From the NCBI GenBank assembly GCA_020053155.1, contig JAGVNS010000122.1, positions 1-7,220 on the forward strand: 7,220 nt of DNA, written 5' to 3'. Origin of the DNA: Nitrososphaerota archaeon (GTDB lineage: Archaea > Iainarchaeota > Iainarchaeia > Iainarchaeales > VGJJ01). The position numbers and the translations under genes were made by a program. Under the pieces are notes generated by a model. The model was not told the DNA's origin. It ran no database searches and was given only the letters and a program-made list of their open reading frames with translations. Positions 4,780-7,220 of this stretch are shown here, piece by piece. Positions within the stretch are counted from its first letter, which is position 1, and every line of letters starts with the position of its first letter.

Positions 4780-6327
4780 GTCTTCCGTCTCTTTCCTGTT
4801 TTTGGTCTGGTTTTCCTCGTATTCGATTCCTGCTTTTTCCAAACTCCCTTCGTGTCGCGAGGGTTGTGATTTTCGCATGCGTATTTTGAAAAACGTGGGG
4901 GCGTTTACCGCCTCTCCCACTAACACCCCTTCCCCTACTTTCAATGAAGTGAGCATCGTTAAACTCTCCGAAGAAAGTCCTTCCGCACTCTCCCCGATGT
5001 GCTTGATATCATACGGGTTGGTAATGCGCAGAAGCAATTGGGTGTTGCATTGCGATAGTGTTGTCGTGTCCAATTGTACCGGGCGTTGGGAAATCAAGCA
5101 CAAACTCACTCCAAACTTTCTTCCTTCCCGTGCAATGGTGCGGAATATGTATTTGGCCGTGGCTTCGTGTTTGCTCGTTTTTTCCGGGATGAAATTGTGC
5201 GCTTCTTCGAGAATGATGGTGGTAGGGGGAATGGCTCCATCCTTACGCTCATTAAACAATCGTTGGGCCAAATACCCCACTATCACTTGTTTTTTTCTTT
5301 GGTAAATGATGTCTGACAAATCAACCACTGTTAAAATTCCCGGTTGAACCAAATCCAATAAGGAGGGGTTATCCGCTTTTCCAAACAAACGCATTCCTTC
5401 CAATTCGTTCAACCATCCCAATAACGTGGTAATGACGCTTTCTTTTCCTTCTTTGTTTCCCAATTCGCTCATCAATTCGCTTTTGATGTCCTGCAAATCA
5501 TAGGGTCCCAATCCATCCTTCATTTTGCTTTGTAATGCGTCAATGGCTTTTCCCAATTCCCTTTTTTGCGCGGGAGAAACATTTGGGAGAAGCATGGCAA
5601 ACATTCCCACGTTGAGTTTTGGAACTCCTATTTTCAAATCCCGTGCGCGAATCAAGCGCGTTTTTCCGCTGTAATCAACAAATTTTTTGTCCGTGCAGGG
5701 CTCCGCGAAATTGGTGTATTCTCCGTGCACGTCAAACACCACAATTGCAATTCGACCATTTTCTTTTTTTCTTTCTAACAACTCTTCGAGCAAGCATGAA
5801 ACAGTCCAAGATTTTCCTGCACCACTTTGAGCCAAAATAGATAGGTGTTTTTGCAGCAGCCGAGATAAATTGATTTTAATCTTCACCGGGTGAAACTCCA
5901 TTTCTCCTAACTCAATTCCTTTTTCTTCATCCAACCCTAAAAATAGCACAATGTTTTCGGGCTGCGCGTTGTACACTTTTGTTCCCGGAGAAGGAGGGAA
6001 AGTGGTGCGCTTGATGTTGGTTTGGGTAAATACCCCTAATGGGTTTACTTGCGCCAGCATGTATTCCCAATCGTTTACGGGGAATTGTTCAAAGAGTTTG
6101 GTTCCCTGTGCTTCAAACTCTTTCACCGCGTCCGCGCGCTCAAAGTATTTGTTGGTTTTGAGGACGTTGGTAATCATCCCAATGAGGGTTCCCTCCGAAA
6201 AGGGTATTTCCACAAATTGTCCCTGGTGGACTTTCCCTTTTAGCACGACAAAATCCACGCGGGAGGGGGATGGGCTTTCGGGGGTGGAGACAATGGTTCC
6301 GAGCTCGGTTTCGGGTGAGGGGGGCAT
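4771..6327 (-). CDS. herA: HerA DNA translocase/helicase
   Basis: HerA is a hexameric ATP-driven DNA translocase that works with the nuclease NurA and Mre11-Rad50 in resecting DNA breaks. The 518 aa match the family's usual ~500 aa. Residues 1-22 are a Pro/Ser-rich lead; 24-60 fit the HAS-barrel (VDFVVLKGKVHQGQFVEIPF). Walker A is QSGAGKS (167-173), followed by FDVHGEY (198-204), a helical insertion (250-310), Walker B IILEEAH (371-377), and the conserved EGRKFGVSLCLISQRP (401-416) that includes the sensor/arginine-finger area. The C-terminal 30 residues are charged and variable. It lies 62 bp downstream of nurA in the same direction, the standard archaeal pairing. The ATG at 6327 has no Shine-Dalgarno sequence but has an A/T-rich box 26 nt upstream; no better in-frame start is visible before the barrel. 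Confidence 0.95.
   Translation of the reverse strand: MPPSPETELGTIVSTPESPSPSRVDFVVLKGKVHQGQFVEIPFSEGTLIGMITNVLKTNKYFERADAVKEFEAQGTKLFEQFPVNDWEYMLAQVNPLGVFTQTNIKRTTFPPSPGTKVYNAQPENIVLFLGLDEEKGIELGEMEFHPVKIKINLSRLLQKHLSILAQSGAGKSWTVSCLLEELLERKKENGRIAIVVFDVHGEYTNFAEPCTDKKFVDYSGKTRLIRARDLKIGVPKLNVGMFAMLLPNVSPAQKRELGKAIDALQSKMKDGLGPYDLQDIKSELMSELGNKEGKESVITTLLGWLNELEGMRLFGKADNPSLLDLVQPGILTVVDLSDIIYQRKKQVIVGYLAQRLFNERKDGAIPPTTIILEEAHNFIPEKTSKHEATAKYIFRTIAREGRKFGVSLCLISQRPVQLDTTTLSQCNTQLLLRITNPYDIKHIGESAEGLSSESLTMLTSLKVGEGVLVGEAVNAPTFFKIRMRKSQPSRHEGSLEKAGIEYEENQTKNRKETEDLL
6261..6284 (+). other. G-quadruplex-capable tract opposite the herA 5' coding end
   Basis: Plus-strand G-tracts G3 (6261-6263), G5 (6265-6269), G3 (6272-6274) and G5 (6280-6284) have loops of 1, 2 and 5 nt. 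They meet the G3+N1-7 rule, and two more tracts lie at 6313-6315 and 6319-6324. This is the template strand of herA; its codons spell the Pro/Ser-rich N-terminus (ESPSPSR). A structure here could slow polymerase early in herA, but the tract may simply follow from CCC codons. Confidence 0.45.
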
Positions 6328-6349
6328 ATATGATTTTCTGTTTATCTGG

Positions 6350-6356
6350 TTTTAAT
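6350..6356 (-). promoter_or_regulatory. TATA-like element before herA
   Basis: ATTAAAA on the minus strand is centred 26 nt before the herA ATG within the 62-bp nurA-herA gap, the same spacing as at the next two genes. It is a weaker match than those boxes. It could give herA its own leaderless transcript in addition to read-through from nurA. Confidence 0.35.
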
Positions 6357-6389
6357 CGTATGGTTGGCGTTCTTCCGCAGTGCATTCGT

Positions 6390-7220
6390 TCAGAATGGTC
6401 TTCGGTCCCTTCTTTTCAGTCGTAGCGTGTGTCTTCCCAGTTTGGAAAGTATTTTATCCCCCACCAATTCCACTTCCTCTTGCTTCAATCCCGCCCTCAA
6501 ATCCGCTTCGATGAGTACGGAGGGAAATGCGTATTCTTTGTGCAAGCCGCTTTGCGCATATGCAATTTCTCCCACGCGTTGGGCGTTTACTGATGCATGT
6601 TCAAAATCGCTCAAAAATTCAATGCGCAAGGGGTAATCCCATTGCGAGGGTTTCACATAGCACGCGAATAGTTTCTGCCTCCACTTTTCTGGAAAGTCGG
6701 TAAGAATGATGTGTTTAGAGGGGTTTTCAGCATATGGAAAAACCATGCTTCGCTCTCCGGATTGCAGCACGCGCTCTAATAACGAGGGGTCATGCATCGT
6801 GCTGTCCTGTTGTTCGATTGGAAGCACCATGTTTTCATGAATCCACTCACTCAATCGCGTACTCCGACTGTCTTCAATGGCCCCAATAAGGGTGCAATTG
6901 TTTTTCTCCGCGGTTTCATACAATTCAACAAATGCCTGAATGGTTTTTTGGTATTCTTTTTTGAGCAGAGAATCGGCCCCCGGTTTGTCCATTGGGTGAG
7001 GAATCAAACTTCCATCCAAAAAACACACGCCTGGTTTTGTTTTCAGGATAAGTTCACTTGCGTTCTGCACTTCGGCCTGTAAGCGTGTGAGTGAAATGAA
7101 TTTGTGGAATTCTTCTCGCTCAAATCCCTGCATATTGAGAATGGGGTCAGGCAATGAAAACGTTTCAGGGTGATAGCTTGTTTGGGTCAGTTTCCCGTTT
7201 TCATACGTAAAACAAACTCC
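6390..7220 (-). CDS. nurA: NurA 5'-3' nuclease (N-terminus outside window)
   Basis: NurA is the Mn-dependent nuclease that partners HerA in producing 3' single-stranded ends for recombination. The visible 276 residues are open to the window edge; the TTG at 7154 is not taken as the start, because the frame continues upstream with plausible sequence. Seen in order (numbered from the edge): FLDGSL (catalytic-type Asp at 69), CTLIGAIEDSRSTRL (~109-123), YVKPS (~188-192), and the C-terminal motif FPSVLIEADLRAG (~232-244) typical of the family. The first catalytic DGS motif usually lies further toward the N-terminus and would be beyond the window. The C-terminal end is basic (LRLKRRDRRPF). Position directly before herA strongly supports the call. 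Overall similarity looks moderate, so motif-based identification is partly context-driven. Confidence 0.88.
   Translation of the reverse strand, partial: GVCFTYENGKLTQTSYHPETFSLPDPILNMQGFEREEFHKFISLTRLQAEVQNASELILKTKPGVCFLDGSLIPHPMDKPGADSLLKKEYQKTIQAFVELYETAEKNNCTLIGAIEDSRSTRLSEWIHENMVLPIEQQDSTMHDPSLLERVLQSGERSMVFPYAENPSKHIILTDFPEKWRQKLFACYVKPSQWDYPLRIEFLSDFEHASVNAQRVGEIAYAQSGLHKEYAFPSVLIEADLRAGLKQEEVELVGDKILSKLGRHTLRLKRRDRRPF

Noticed and set aside
4766..5305. 179-codon open frame on the plus strand
   Set aside because: It is wholly antisense to the conserved C-terminal half of herA, has no recognisable motif and no start signal; it is a by-product of herA codon use.
7152..7154. TTG as the start of nurA
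   Set aside because: The reading frame continues to the window end with plausible residues, and the first NurA catalytic motif is still missing, so the start lies outside.
1..7220. CRISPR array, tRNA/rRNA genes, insertion sequences or long direct repeats
   Set aside because: None found by eye; coding sequence fills the window and the gaps (up to 112 bp) contain only the elements listed.

Overview
The window is a compact stretch of an archaeal chromosome. The case rests on several independent signs: an archaeal/eukaryotic-type RNA polymerase subunit K (Rpb6 family), ribosomal protein eS17, the archaeal end-resection proteins HerA and NurA, and a Rad50 with zinc hook. In addition, TATA-like boxes lie about 25-28 nt upstream of start codons that lack Shine-Dalgarno sequences. 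Short intergenic gaps and divergent protein sequences would fit a small-genome (DPANN-like) lineage, but the lineage call is only a guess.

Layout. Positions 1-1757 (+) hold the C-terminal half or more of Rad50, cut by the window start. All other genes are on the minus strand; read in transcription order (right to left) they are: nurA (cut by the window end), herA, a 324-aa protein with several DNA-binding regions, a 431-aa cysteine-containing protein of unknown function, rpoK, and rps17e. rps17e ends only 5 bp from the end of convergent rad50. rpoK and rps17e form a tight pair (TGA followed directly by ATG) behind a clear TATA box. No stretch longer than 112 bp lacks a gene.

Functional reading. 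Rad50 (normally with Mre11), HerA and NurA together make the archaeal double-strand-break resection machinery. Here rad50 and herA-nurA flank a small information-processing block (RNA polymerase subunit and ribosomal protein). Between them lie two genes I could not assign to a known family. One encodes a protein whose middle and C-terminal parts resemble bacterial sigma-70 regions 2 and 4 in order. The other is a large unknown with a CxCCxxC cluster and faint resemblances to PolB N-terminal and EndA N-terminal regions. These two are the most interesting parts of the window.

Regulation visible in the sequence. TATA-like elements precede herA, the sigma-like gene, the unknown gene and rpoK. The first three are placed for leaderless or nearly leaderless mRNAs. 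Only rps17e has a clear Shine-Dalgarno sequence. A dyad sits just upstream of the TATA box of the unknown gene, and two G-quadruplex-capable tracts lie on the plus strand.
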